64,000 nucleotides of DNA from Oscillibacter ruminantium GH1 (GTDB taxonomy: Bacteria > Bacillota > Clostridia > Oscillospirales > Oscillospiraceae), in assembly GCF_000307265.1 (NCBI RefSeq), contig NZ_DF158898.1:466569-530568 (forward strand), given 5' to 3'. The notes under the pieces were generated by a model. That model was not told where the DNA came from. It was given only the letters and a program-made list of their open reading frames with translations, and made no database searches. The translations under genes were made by a program, and so were the position numbers. Below, piece after piece: positions 1 through 7,200 of this stretch (the first letter of the stretch is position 1; every line of letters starts with the position of its first letter).

Positions 1-2
1 TG

Positions 3-542
3 GTGCAGATGCTCTGGATCAACATTATTATGGACACGCTGGCAGGTCTTGCCTTCGCTGGGGAACCCCCGTTGAAGGAGTACATGGAGGAACCACCCAA
101 GCAGCGGGACGAGCCGATCATCAACTCCTATATGAAATCCCAGATCGGCGGCACGGGGACATATACCGTCGTGCTGTGCATTGCCTTTTTGAAGCTGCCC
201 TTCTTTATCAACGCCTTTCAGGGCCGGGACAATCCGGTTTATTTCATGACGGCTTTTTTCTCCGTCTTTATCTTTGCCGGAATCCTGAACAGCTTCAGCG
301 CCCGCACCTACCGCCTGAATATTCTAGAAAATTTAAAGGACAACCCACCTTTTTTCATCATTATGCTGGTCGTCTCTCTGGTGCAGCTTTTGATGATCTA
401 TTTCGGCGGCTCGGTTTTTCGGACAGTGAATCTCCAGTTGACGGACCTCTTCAAAATCCTGTTGATTGCCTCGACGGTGCTTCCGGCAGATTTCATCCGC
501 AAGCTCTACTTGAAAAAGCGCGGAAGATTCAGAGGAGTGTGA
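3..542 (+). CDS. C-terminal part of a cation-transporting P-type ATPase (partial, cut by window start)
   Basis: The reading frame is open from the first bases, so the gene begins outside the window. What is left is the C-terminal membrane domain of a P-type ATPase of the calcium/PMCA type. The stretch LWINIIMDTLAGLAFAGEPP matches the conserved segment at transmembrane helix 6, where the acidic and asparagine residues help bind the cation. Further hydrophobic helices follow at about residues 55-70, 80-97, 115-135 and 145-165, and a basic tail closes the protein. The phosphorylation and nucleotide-binding domains are missing only because of the window edge. Ca2+ is the most likely substrate from the family; this fragment cannot prove it. 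Confidence 0.85.
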   Translation: MQMLWINIIMDTLAGLAFAGEPPLKEYMEEPPKQRDEPIINSYMKSQIGGTGTYTVVLCIAFLKLPFFINAFQGRDNPVYFMTAFFSVFIFAGILNSFSARTYRLNILENLKDNPPFFIIMLVVSLVQLLMIYFGGSVFRTVNLQLTDLFKILLIASTVLPADFIRKLYLKKRGRFRGV

Positions 543-727
543 CAAGACCGCCATCTGTCACAAGTGGGATTGCCCATGAAATCTCAGACATTGCCCGGCT
601 TTTCCAGCAGCAGGCCGGCACCGAGTGGTTGAAAAGTGCCTTCCCTTTACAGCTTAACAAGCTGCGTGAATAAAGCGCCCAGCTTTTCATAAATTGAAAC
701 ACCTGTATAAAAGGCGGTGCTGCCAAT

Positions 728-2257
728 TTGATACGTTCAAAAGTCTTACTCATCAATTCTTTGATTCTCTGTTCGTCTACGCTGGGATTGCAGATGCTCT
801 CACTGCTGTTTCGCTCCTATCTCGCCAAGACGCTGGGCGCAGAGGGAATGGGACTTTTGCAGCTGACCGCCACCATTCAGATGTTTTCAATCGCTCTGGC
901 GACAATGGGACTTCGTCTGACGGTGTCGCGGATGGCAGCGCAGGAGTTTGCCCACCGCCATTTTTCGGGGGCGATCCATGTAGTCCGAGCCTGTTTTTTC
1001 TGCGGCGTGATTGCCGGGACACTGGCTATGCTGGCGCTTTATTTCAGCGCTCCGTGGCTGGGAACGGCGCTTTTAAAAGATACGCGGACCATTCTGGCCC
1101 TCCGAGTCTTTGCGTGGAATCTGCCGTTTGTGGCGCTGTCATCCGTTTTCAATGGCTATTTTGTTGCGGCAGATCGGGCATACGACGTTGCCATCACGCA
1201 GGTTTTGGAGCAGCTGGTGGAACTCGGCACCGCTGTTTTTCTTCTGCACAGAACACTCCACCCGGAATTATCGGATGCCTGCGCGATGATCGCACTCAGC
1301 TCCGGTATCGGAGAGGCAGTCTCTTGCATTTTGCAATATGCGCTCTATCGGCAGGACGCGAATAAGAAACTGCGTCAGGGCGGCGGCTCCACGCCGAGGC
1401 GCTTTCGCCGATTGCTGCAAACAGCAATGCCGGTGGCCGGCAGTACGCTTGCCGCCACCGGCACACGGGCCGCGGAAAACCTTTTGATTCCCCACGGTCT
1501 GCGACACAGCGGTATCTCAGAGTCACAGGCTTTGTCTGTTTTCGGTCTGATCCACGGCATGGTGATGCCGCTTTTGATGTTTCCCGCTCAGATGATGGCT
1601 CCCATGCTGGAATTGCTTTTGCCGGAGCTGGCCGCTTGTCAGGCCAGCGGACATCTGCGCCACAAGAACTACATGGTCAACCGCGTGACACGGATCGTTC
1701 TGATCTTCTCCATTGGAATCTCGTGGGTATTTTGGAGCTTCTCCAAAGAGCTGGGAACTCTCTTTTTCCGCAGCACAGACATTGCGCCCTATCTGCGCAT
1801 TTTGGCCTTTCTCGCACCACTTTTTTATTTCGAGCTTCTGTTCGACATGATTCTCAAGGGCCTTGGAAAGCAGCTCTATTCTTTGAAATGCGATTTGTAC
1901 ACGTCCGCCATGGACATGTTCCTTTTATGGGTTCTCCTTCCGCGCTTGGGCGTGGGCGGATACTTGATCGCAGCCTTTATCACGGCGGCGCTGAAATTTC
2001 TCTGGAGCCTTCACGGTGTGGCCGCCAATGCAGTGTTGGAACTCCGAATGCGCGACCTGTGCAAGGTTCTTGCGTGCATTGCCGGTGCTGCGATGGTCAC
2101 ATGGGCCGTGTTTTACCTGCTGAATCATGGGCAGGAAATGGAACTGCATCCCCTTTTCAGGTGCTTGGTAACGCTCTTCAATTTTTGGGTGCTTCTCCGG
2201 ATTACATCCTGCGTTTCAAAAGAAGATGTGATATGGATCCGCTCTCTCATGCACTAG
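728..2257 (+). CDS. SpoVB-like polysaccharide/lipid flippase (MVF/MATE superfamily)
   Basis: A 509-residue integral membrane protein with about 13-14 hydrophobic helices. The N-terminus (LLINSLILCSSTLGLQM, then GAEGMGLLQLT) has the pattern of the stage V sporulation protein B / oligosaccharide flippase family, which moves lipid-linked wall or cortex precursors across the membrane. Translation appears to start at TTG 728, about 8 bases after the purine-rich AAAGGCGGTG. The next ATG is far inside the first helices and would remove conserved sequence. The gene stands alone and converges on the acetyltransferase with 5 bases between stop codons. Family assignment is firm; a role in sporulation rather than another polymer is inferred. 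Confidence 0.8.
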   Translation: MIRSKVLLINSLILCSSTLGLQMLSLLFRSYLAKTLGAEGMGLLQLTATIQMFSIALATMGLRLTVSRMAAQEFAHRHFSGAIHVVRACFFCGVIAGTLAMLALYFSAPWLGTALLKDTRTILALRVFAWNLPFVALSSVFNGYFVAADRAYDVAITQVLEQLVELGTAVFLLHRTLHPELSDACAMIALSSGIGEAVSCILQYALYRQDANKKLRQGGGSTPRRFRRLLQTAMPVAGSTLAATGTRAAENLLIPHGLRHSGISESQALSVFGLIHGMVMPLLMFPAQMMAPMLELLLPELAACQASGHLRHKNYMVNRVTRIVLIFSIGISWVFWSFSKELGTLFFRSTDIAPYLRILAFLAPLFYFELLFDMILKGLGKQLYSLKCDLYTSAMDMFLLWVLLPRLGVGGYLIAAFITAALKFLWSLHGVAANAVLELRMRDLCKVLACIAGAAMVTWAVFYLLNHGQEMELHPLFRCLVTLFNFWVLLRITSCVSKEDVIWIRSLMH

Positions 2258-2262
2258 GCGTT

Positions 2263-2787
2263 TCATGATAGCTGCTTTTCAAGGAGAACCAGATGAACGC
2301 CCTCAAGCCCATTGAAGACGCAGGGAACAACACCCGCCTCTATGTACCCCAGCTTCTTATACAGGGCCCGGGCATTTGCGTTTTTTTCATTGGTGTCCAT
2401 TCTAAGGTTTTTGCAGCCATGCGCTCTGGCATAGTCTTCATAAAATGCAACAAATCTTTGCCCGTAGCCTTTTCTCACCGCTGTTGGGGAGATTACCAGC
2501 GTATGAAGTACCATGACGTTCTCGTCGGCCGCGGCATAGTGCCAGTTTGCTCCGTTGTAGACATCCACCTGCTGCTGGTTGATGATCCCGGTTCCAACGA
2601 TCTTGCCGTCATCCTCCTGAACAAACAGATCGCCCCGGTTCAATGCCATCTCCGCGGTGGCCGCAGTCGGATAGACTCCGCGTTTCCAACCAATCGTCAC
2701 AAGGCCGTTTTCCTCGGCAGTGTGAATCTCTGAAAATATCGTCTCAATTGCTGGCAAGTCCGCCGCTTCTGCATTCCGAATGTTCAT
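2263..2787 (-). CDS. GNAT-family N-acetyltransferase
   Basis: A 174-residue single-domain GCN5-related acetyltransferase. The order of elements is typical: an N-terminal strand (MNIRNAEAADLPAIETIF), a central strand ending in MVLHTLVISPTAVRKGYGQRF, where the R-K-G-Y-G segment is the acetyl-CoA pyrophosphate-binding loop, and a C-terminal segment TNEKNANARALYKKLGY that is a hallmark of motif B. The start ATG follows GGAGG. It is monocistronic and convergent with the flippase gene. The substrate cannot be read from sequence; small amines, amino acids or protein N-termini are all possible. Confidence 0.85.
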   Translation of the reverse strand: MNIRNAEAADLPAIETIFSEIHTAEENGLVTIGWKRGVYPTAATAEMALNRGDLFVQEDDGKIVGTGIINQQQVDVYNGANWHYAAADENVMVLHTLVISPTAVRKGYGQRFVAFYEDYARAHGCKNLRMDTNEKNANARALYKKLGYIEAGVVPCVFNGLEGVHLVLLEKQLS

Positions 2788-2799
2788 TTTTTCATCCTC

Positions 2800-3205
2800 C
2801 GGCTAATTTGATCGCCTGATAAATTTTCACTTTGCTACGGAGTTCAGTTTACCATAGGCGTTAATTCAAAACAAGATCAATCACACCCAGCTAAACCACC
2901 GGCATTCACTGCGGCAGTCGTGTTTTCGCGGGTACGGCAGTTGATTTCAGCTACCATCTTTCTGCATAAAAGAGCACGCTGTTTTCCGAATCACTAACTG
3001 CGGTGAGGAACCGTTTTCCGTGATTCCAGTCGTTCTCTTTACTTGGAGTGGCAGATATTGCATAAACCACCGTATCCGCCGGCAGGTCGAACGGACTGAG
3101 CGTACCTATAAAAATCCCGTAATCCTCTGGGTGATTCTCGGCTTATAACAGATAATAGCAGAGATGTCACATTACCATTCGTGGTATCTCTGTTTAATTG
3201 TTGTA
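2800..3205. other. Intergenic stretch without recognisable gene
   Basis: About 400 bases with frequent stops in all frames and no ribosome binding site followed by a credible frame. Pieces near 2940-3140 have a base composition like coding DNA and may be the decayed remains of a gene, but no product could be recognised. Confidence 0.4.
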
Positions 3206-3211
3206 ACGAAT

Positions 3212-3391
3212 TTACTTTTTAAACATGAACAAAACAATAGTTAACAGCGAAACCACGACTGCCGCAAACGATAGCACGAAATGGAACTGCATATTCTCCT
3301 GTGGATAAAACCGTATCCACAATCCACAGATTAAAGTGCAAATTAGCAACAAGATAGATACACTGCCCATGATTTTTAGCAAAATGCCCAT
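3212..3391 (-). CDS. Small two-helix membrane protein, coupled to the upstream gene
   Basis: A 59-residue frame beginning MGILLKIMGSVS and ending FMFKK. It has two hydrophobic segments (about residues 8-25 and 38-57) joined by a short polar loop, so it should be a helical hairpin in the membrane. Its ATG shares one base with the TAA of the preceding membrane-protein gene (TAATG), the classic arrangement for translational coupling, and this makes the small frame credible. It is the last gene of the TetR-led operon. No family recognised. It may partner the larger membrane protein, for example as a small subunit of a transporter or immunity-type complex; that is inference. Confidence 0.6.
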   Translation of the reverse strand: MGILLKIMGSVSILLLICTLICGLWIRFYPQENMQFHFVLSFAAVVVSLLTIVLFMFKK

Positions 3392-3780
3392 TATTCTCTA
3401 TTCTCCTTTACCGTGTGGTAAGCAAATCTCAATCTCGCAACTTGACCCAATATAATGCCAAGGCAAATCATGGTCGCCATAAGCCAAAATCCCAACTTAT
3501 CCATTGCCCTATTGCCAAAGATCAATGCCATGGGAGATTGAACCAGCAAAACCAGAGTAATGATGCCCAACAGTCTATTTTTACGGTAATTGGAAAGCGG
3601 AGCAACGGAATTACTCGGATAATTCATTCGTACAATCTGGTCAAGAACAAGCCCAACAGTGGCTAAAATGAACATGATTAAAATTCCGTAACCCTCATAA
3701 AACCAATCGACCACAATCAGTGCGGGAACAGCCATCGCAAAAGAAATAAGTGAAAGCATCTTTAAGCTATTTTTCATCAT
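3391..3780 (-). CDS. Hypothetical four-helix membrane protein in a TetR-controlled operon
   Basis: A 129-residue protein with four predicted transmembrane helices (about residues 8-25, 28-46, 68-87 and 95-114) and a basic loop containing YRKNRL between helices 2 and 3. The start overlaps the 3' end of the tetR gene by 14 bases and the stop overlaps the next start, so all three genes are probably made from one mRNA. No enzymatic motif is visible. Its composition is more AT-rich than the genes further right, in keeping with acquisition from elsewhere. Likely the target of the TetR repressor, perhaps a drug- or lipid-responsive membrane protein, but no function can be assigned. Confidence 0.7.
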   Translation of the reverse strand: MMKNSLKMLSLISFAMAVPALIVVDWFYEGYGILIMFILATVGLVLDQIVRMNYPSNSVAPLSNYRKNRLLGIITLVLLVQSPMALIFGNRAMDKLGFWLMATMICLGIILGQVARLRFAYHTVKENRE

Positions 3781-4342
3781 TAATCCCCCCTAAAAACAAA
3801 TTTAACTGCATATCAAGAAAATTCTGCATTTGCTGTGCATCACAAATATTGATTCCGGAATACTTGAGAAAATCTTCCGCCCTATAAAAGATCAATTGCA
3901 TGGTGTAAACCATTTGAAATGCAATGACTCTGCAATCGGTTTCACTTTTTGTTGCTCCGAAATGCATCTTGATGTATGGCAGAATATCAAGGGGCAAAGA
4001 AATTCCATCATTTAGCATTAAGTATGGAATAGACAATTTTGTAAGCTCTCGGTACTTTATCATCGCACTACAAATATGTAGTAGCAATTCCCGCAGCTGC
4101 TCCTTTGCGGAACTGCCCAATGTCACTGTATGGCAATGCCGCTCAAACTCTTCGGCAATGATTTCATCAACTGCAATTTTCAAAAGCGCATCTTTAGATT
4201 TAAAGCAATAGTTTATCATCGCCAGATTTGTTTCTGCCTCGGATGAAATTTGCCGTGCAGTCAAGCTTTCCAGTGGCGTACCATCAGTCAGCAAACGTTT
4301 TGTGGTATCAATTAGTTTTCTGCTTGTATCTTGATTTGTCAT
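3767..4342 (-). CDS. TetR/AcrR-family transcriptional repressor
   Basis: A 191-residue regulator with a TetR helix-turn-helix at the N-terminus (roughly residues 8-50, including SLTARQISSEAETNLAMINYCF, the ligand-free DNA-binding unit) followed by an all-helical ligand domain. I place the start at ATG 4342, preceded by a GGGGGG-type ribosome binding site, rather than at 4372, because the earlier codon lies inside the operator palindrome. It is the first gene of an operon with two membrane proteins. The operator over its promoter suggests autorepression relieved by an unknown small molecule. Confidence 0.85.
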   Translation of the reverse strand: MTNQDTSRKLIDTTKRLLTDGTPLESLTARQISSEAETNLAMINYCFKSKDALLKIAVDEIIAEEFERHCHTVTLGSSAKEQLRELLLHICSAMIKYRELTKLSIPYLMLNDGISLPLDILPYIKMHFGATKSETDCRVIAFQMVYTMQLIFYRAEDFLKYSGINICDAQQMQNFLDMQLNLFLGGINDEK

Positions 4343-4356
4343 AATTACTAAGTCCC

Positions 4357-4417
4357 CCCTATAGTTAAACATGTATTAAACACGTTTAACTATAGGGTAA
4401 AAAGGTACAGATGTCAA
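4357..4417 (-). promoter_or_regulatory. Promoter and palindromic operator of the TetR operon
   Basis: On the minus strand TTGACA (4412-4417), a 17-base spacer and TATAGT (4389-4394) form a strong sigma-A promoter. The -10 lies in the right arm of a perfect 14-bp inverted repeat, CCCTATAGTTAAAC (4357-4370) with its complement at 4384-4397. Occupancy of this palindrome would block the promoter, so it is almost certainly the operator of the adjacent TetR protein. Confidence 0.8.
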
Positions 4418-4427
4418 GCGGTATTAC

Positions 4428-4600
4428 TCAAAAAACACGATGGTTGATTTGATTTACCGTTTCTATACAAGAATTGACTGAATATACGTCAGAGCCATTT
4501 CCGGTCCACGCGGCCTGAGATTCAAATTTTTTCTGATAAGCGTCGGTGCTCTCGTCGGATGCTTCAATCTGCAAAGCAAACTCCTCACCGCTCATCATAA
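4428..4600 (-). pseudogene. Possible frameshifted continuation of the small membrane protein
   Basis: Just past the stop of the 56-residue membrane protein, a different frame continues with normal-looking codons (SGEEFALQIEASDEST and on to VNQINHRVF, stop at 4428). It has no start or ribosome binding site of its own. The simplest reading is a single-base indel that split a roughly 110-residue protein made of a membrane anchor and a polar extracellular tail. It could also be chance. Confidence 0.25.
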
Positions 4601-4755
4601 AAGCTGGGTTCCACCGCCGTCCATGTGACAAATATGTAAAACGCGCCAAAAAGCAGGAATAACGGAACTGCCGCAAGGATGGGAAATTTTATCCTTTCCG
4701 TCTTTTTCGCACTCTGTATGCCGCTCTGTCGACTTGCGCTGCCATCTCTTAGCAT
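4585..4755 (-). CDS. Small single-pass membrane protein downstream of vanW-like gene
   Basis: A 56-residue frame starting MLRDGSASRQSG and containing one transmembrane helix (about residues 24-44, FPILAAVPLFLLFGAFYIF) followed by a short external tail. Its ATG overlaps the final codons and stop of the VanW-type gene (ATGCTAA), suggesting translational coupling. The N-terminal 20 residues are basic and polar, so a cytoplasmic N-terminus is expected. No family recognised. The tail may be shortened by a frameshift (see 4428-4600). Probably works with the wall proteins encoded upstream. Confidence 0.5.
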   Translation of the reverse strand: MLRDGSASRQSGIQSAKKTERIKFPILAAVPLFLLFGAFYIFVTWTAVEPSFYDER

Positions 4756-5615
4756 GAATAGCCTCCTTCAGTATCGTTGGACTGCTTTACGTTCGTCGAG
4801 GGCACGTCACCGGAAAGAAACGGCGCATACATGGTAATCGCTGAATTCTCAACAGCAAGCCGTTCATCCAGCAGTTCCCCATACAAATTGAATCGCTGCT
4901 GATAGAGCTGATTGTGCCGGGTATAGCCACCCCAGTATTCACTGCGAAACTCATGATTCCGCTCCACAATCTCAAACCGGTCCTGCGGCTTTTCCGATAT
5001 CCGCCACTCCCCTTCCAAATCGTCCGCGCCAACACGAATCAAGAGCTGATAGATATCCTGCGTATCGTTGCGGATCATCAGATCACCATAAGGATAAAAG
5101 CAGGTTGCGCCGCTGCCAAAGGGCTGTGTCCGATTGGAATCCGGGAAGACATCATACCCGTGCCGATGACGCTCCAACACAGTCAGCGGCGTGTGCAGCG
5201 TCATCCAGAAAATCAGATTGGAAAGCTGACAGAGCCCACCGCCGATTCCGCCTTGAAAGGAGCCGTTTCTGAGAATCATACCGGGCAAATAGCCTTTTCC
5301 TCTGGACGGCCTGCCAATCAGTTTCCAATAACTGAAAATTTCTCCCGGCCGAAGCAGAATCCCGTTGACGCGCCGGGCGGCAATTTTCAGATTGACAATT
5401 TTATTCTCCTGCATCCACATGTCAACGTCTTTCAGTTTTCGCAAAAGAACCGTTTGATGTGCAAAGCAGGTGTATGGCAGTAATTGTTCTTGTCTCGCAG
5501 AGGCAAACGAATTTCGCATTTTGATCCAAAGCAGACGGCGCAATGCCCCGTAATACAGCTTTCCTGCTCGGAGCCGCGCGGCAGACCGCTTCTTTGGCCT
5601 TTCAGAATTTTGCAT
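4749..5615 (-). CDS. VanW-family protein
   Basis: A 288-residue protein carrying the VanW domain in its middle: NGILLRPGEIFSYWKLIG, then GYLPGMILRNG and the signature GGGLCQLSNLIFW. VanW-type domains occur in vancomycin-resistance clusters and in many Firmicute surface proteins; their biochemical role is still unknown, with a proposed link to peptidoglycan. The N-terminus is basic with no clear signal peptide, as in short VanW proteins. ATG 5615 is chosen because AAGGA sits 8 bases upstream; GTG at 5621 is an alternative. It follows the deacetylase gene by about 30 bases and overlaps the small membrane gene, giving a three-gene cell-envelope operon. Confidence 0.85.
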   Translation of the reverse strand: MQNSERPKKRSAARLRAGKLYYGALRRLLWIKMRNSFASARQEQLLPYTCFAHQTVLLRKLKDVDMWMQENKIVNLKIAARRVNGILLRPGEIFSYWKLIGRPSRGKGYLPGMILRNGSFQGGIGGGLCQLSNLIFWMTLHTPLTVLERHRHGYDVFPDSNRTQPFGSGATCFYPYGDLMIRNDTQDIYQLLIRVGADDLEGEWRISEKPQDRFEIVERNHEFRSEYWGGYTRHNQLYQQRFNLYGELLDERLAVENSAITMYAPFLSGDVPSTNVKQSNDTEGGYSC

Positions 5616-5648
5616 CAACACCGTCCTTCTCCCGTCGGCTCAGCCGCG

Positions 5649-6611
5649 TCAGTCTGACAAGATGCGGCTGAGCTTGGTTTTCATCGTCACCGTCCAGCGA
5701 GGCAGATTTTGCAGACCGTGCGTCAAATCCGCCGTCCCCTTTTTCGTCACAACCGTCACTGGGAACAACGAGTCAACCAGCGGCTGGGCGTCCGGCTCCA
5801 CAATGCCGTAAGGATAGGCAAAGAAAGTCACCTTCCTCTGCAATTTTTCTTCAATTCGATCTTGACTTTTTTTGATGTCGTCCAAAACACGCGTTTGAAA
5901 GTTGTCGTCGGATTCATCAGGCTTTCGTTGGATGCCGTTGATTCCATGAGGCGTAAAATTGCCGTTGCGGTCATCCAGATTATGCAGGAGATACGTGTGA
6001 GAGCCAATCTCCACCAGACCGGAATCCTCCATTTCCCGACACATGTCCCAGCTGAGGAAGGACGATGCGCAGACATCCTGCATATAGACCATAATGGAGA
6101 TAACTGCTTTCGCCTGATATTTTTGCAGCAAAGGATACGCCAGTTCGTAGTTGCTGCGGTAGCCATCGTCAAAGGTGATGAGAATCGGCTTGTCCGGCAG
6201 AGCTTTTCCTTCTGCCAACTCCCGGGGCAGAATCGTATGATACCCGTTCTCCGTGAGCCATTGTAAATCCGCATTGAGGCGTGTGTCGGTAACCGTCATC
6301 TCATTGCAGGTTTCTCCCTCCCGCACCACATGATGGTACATTAGAATCGGCAGTTGGCGGCCGTCGTAGGAAACCGGCTCATGCTTTACCGGTTCGGGTT
6401 CTGTTAACTTGGCGTCGGTTGGTGCCTCTGCTGTAAAAGCATCGGTGTCTCGAGGCGTTTCCAAGGAAACAGGCACAGTCCCCTCCACTTCCGGCATTTC
6501 AACCGGCTCATACATGCTATGAGAATTCCCTTGCAAATGAATCAGAAGCGCGGCTGTTACAAGAACGATACTTAAAAGGATTCGCGCCACCCATATTGAT
6601 CTTCGTGACAT
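5649..6611 (-). CDS. Membrane-anchored polysaccharide deacetylase (NodB homology domain, CE4)
   Basis: A 320-residue protein with an N-terminal signal anchor (about residues 8-24), a low-complexity Pro/Glu/Thr linker (about 30-85), and a CE4 deacetylase domain. Visible motifs are LPILMYHHVV, ITFDDGYRSNYELAYPLL (motif 1, catalytic and metal-binding Asp pair), and IGSHTYLLHNL (motif 2, the two metal-binding His). Such enzymes remove acetyl groups from peptidoglycan or other exported polysaccharides outside the membrane, often conferring lysozyme resistance. It is the first gene of an operon with the VanW protein. The exact polymer cannot be deduced. Confidence 0.88.
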   Translation of the reverse strand: MSRRSIWVARILLSIVLVTAALLIHLQGNSHSMYEPVEMPEVEGTVPVSLETPRDTDAFTAEAPTDAKLTEPEPVKHEPVSYDGRQLPILMYHHVVREGETCNEMTVTDTRLNADLQWLTENGYHTILPRELAEGKALPDKPILITFDDGYRSNYELAYPLLQKYQAKAVISIMVYMQDVCASSFLSWDMCREMEDSGLVEIGSHTYLLHNLDDRNGNFTPHGINGIQRKPDESDDNFQTRVLDDIKKSQDRIEEKLQRKVTFFAYPYGIVEPDAQPLVDSLFPVTVVTKKGTADLTHGLQNLPRWTVTMKTKLSRILSD

Positions 6612-7030
6612 TACTTAACTTCTTTCTGTTTCTTATTTTATTTCTATTTTACGGTTCTTCCGGGAAAAATCCTCTCAATTTGGTGACAAAGCGCAATCCT
6701 GTAAGTCATTTTTGTTTTATATGGATGACGAGTCACAGGATTGAAAGGTTTCATTTTTCATAGCCTCAACAAAAGGAACGCGCAGGTTTTGCAGGAGCGT
6801 AAACACAGAAAAAGAAATCCCCCCGGCCATTGCGGTGGAAGGATTTCTTTTTAATCCGGGTAAGGATTTGAATCTTTGATCTGTTGAGAAATTTCCATGC
6901 CGCTATTTTAATTTCCTTGAAACTGTCCTCGCAGGGGTCTTGGATCACCAGAGCGTTGTAATCAATAGATTATCCCAAAGGACTCAAATCATCCGCATTA
7001 GCCATATGAATTTTCCCCGATCTGTGGTAT
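6612..7030. other. Intergenic region with a strong hairpin, no convincing gene
   Basis: About 420 bases between the deacetylase operon and the ABC-F leader. It holds the terminator-like hairpin at 6809-6852. Short frames on the minus strand here (for example near 6853-6950) have no ribosome binding site, and one runs through the hairpin, so I do not call them. Confidence 0.5.
6809..6852. terminator. Bidirectional intrinsic terminator-like hairpin
   Basis: AAAAAGAAATCC (6809-6820) pairs perfectly with GGATTTCTTTTT (6841-6852), giving a 12-bp stem with T-runs on both strands. It could end transcripts from either side. Confidence 0.65.
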
Positions 7031-7042
7031 CATGAATAAAAC

Positions 7043-7185
7043 TATGATTAAAAACGGACATCCGCATACGTTGTGTGCCGGCGTTTTAATTGAAGTCGGC
7101 GGCTGATCCAGCCGCACAGTCTGGAATTTCACAGGCTCTGATTGTGATTCCAGACACAATCCCGCCTTTCCGGCGGAGTTTTTTT
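7043..7185 (+). promoter_or_regulatory. Leader with attenuator-like hairpins upstream of the ABC-F gene
   Basis: A TATGAT box at 7043-7048 may be the -10. The transcribed leader folds into three perfect hairpins: GCGGCTG/CAGCCGC (7099-7115), GTCTGGAAT/ATTCCAGAC (7119-7155), and CCGCC/GGCGG (7162-7176) followed by seven T residues. The last looks like an intrinsic terminator only 16 bases before the gene start. GGCGG around 7098-7102 could pair with CCGCC of the terminator and so act as an anti-terminator. A possible 24-codon leader peptide frame (7032-7106) ends inside hairpin 1, but its ribosome binding site is poor. Confidence 0.55.
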
Positions 7186-7200
7186 ACCAAGGAGAACCCA

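Noticed and set aside
6766..6948. 60-codon minus-strand frame
   Set aside because: It contains the hairpin at 6809-6852 and lacks a start signal.
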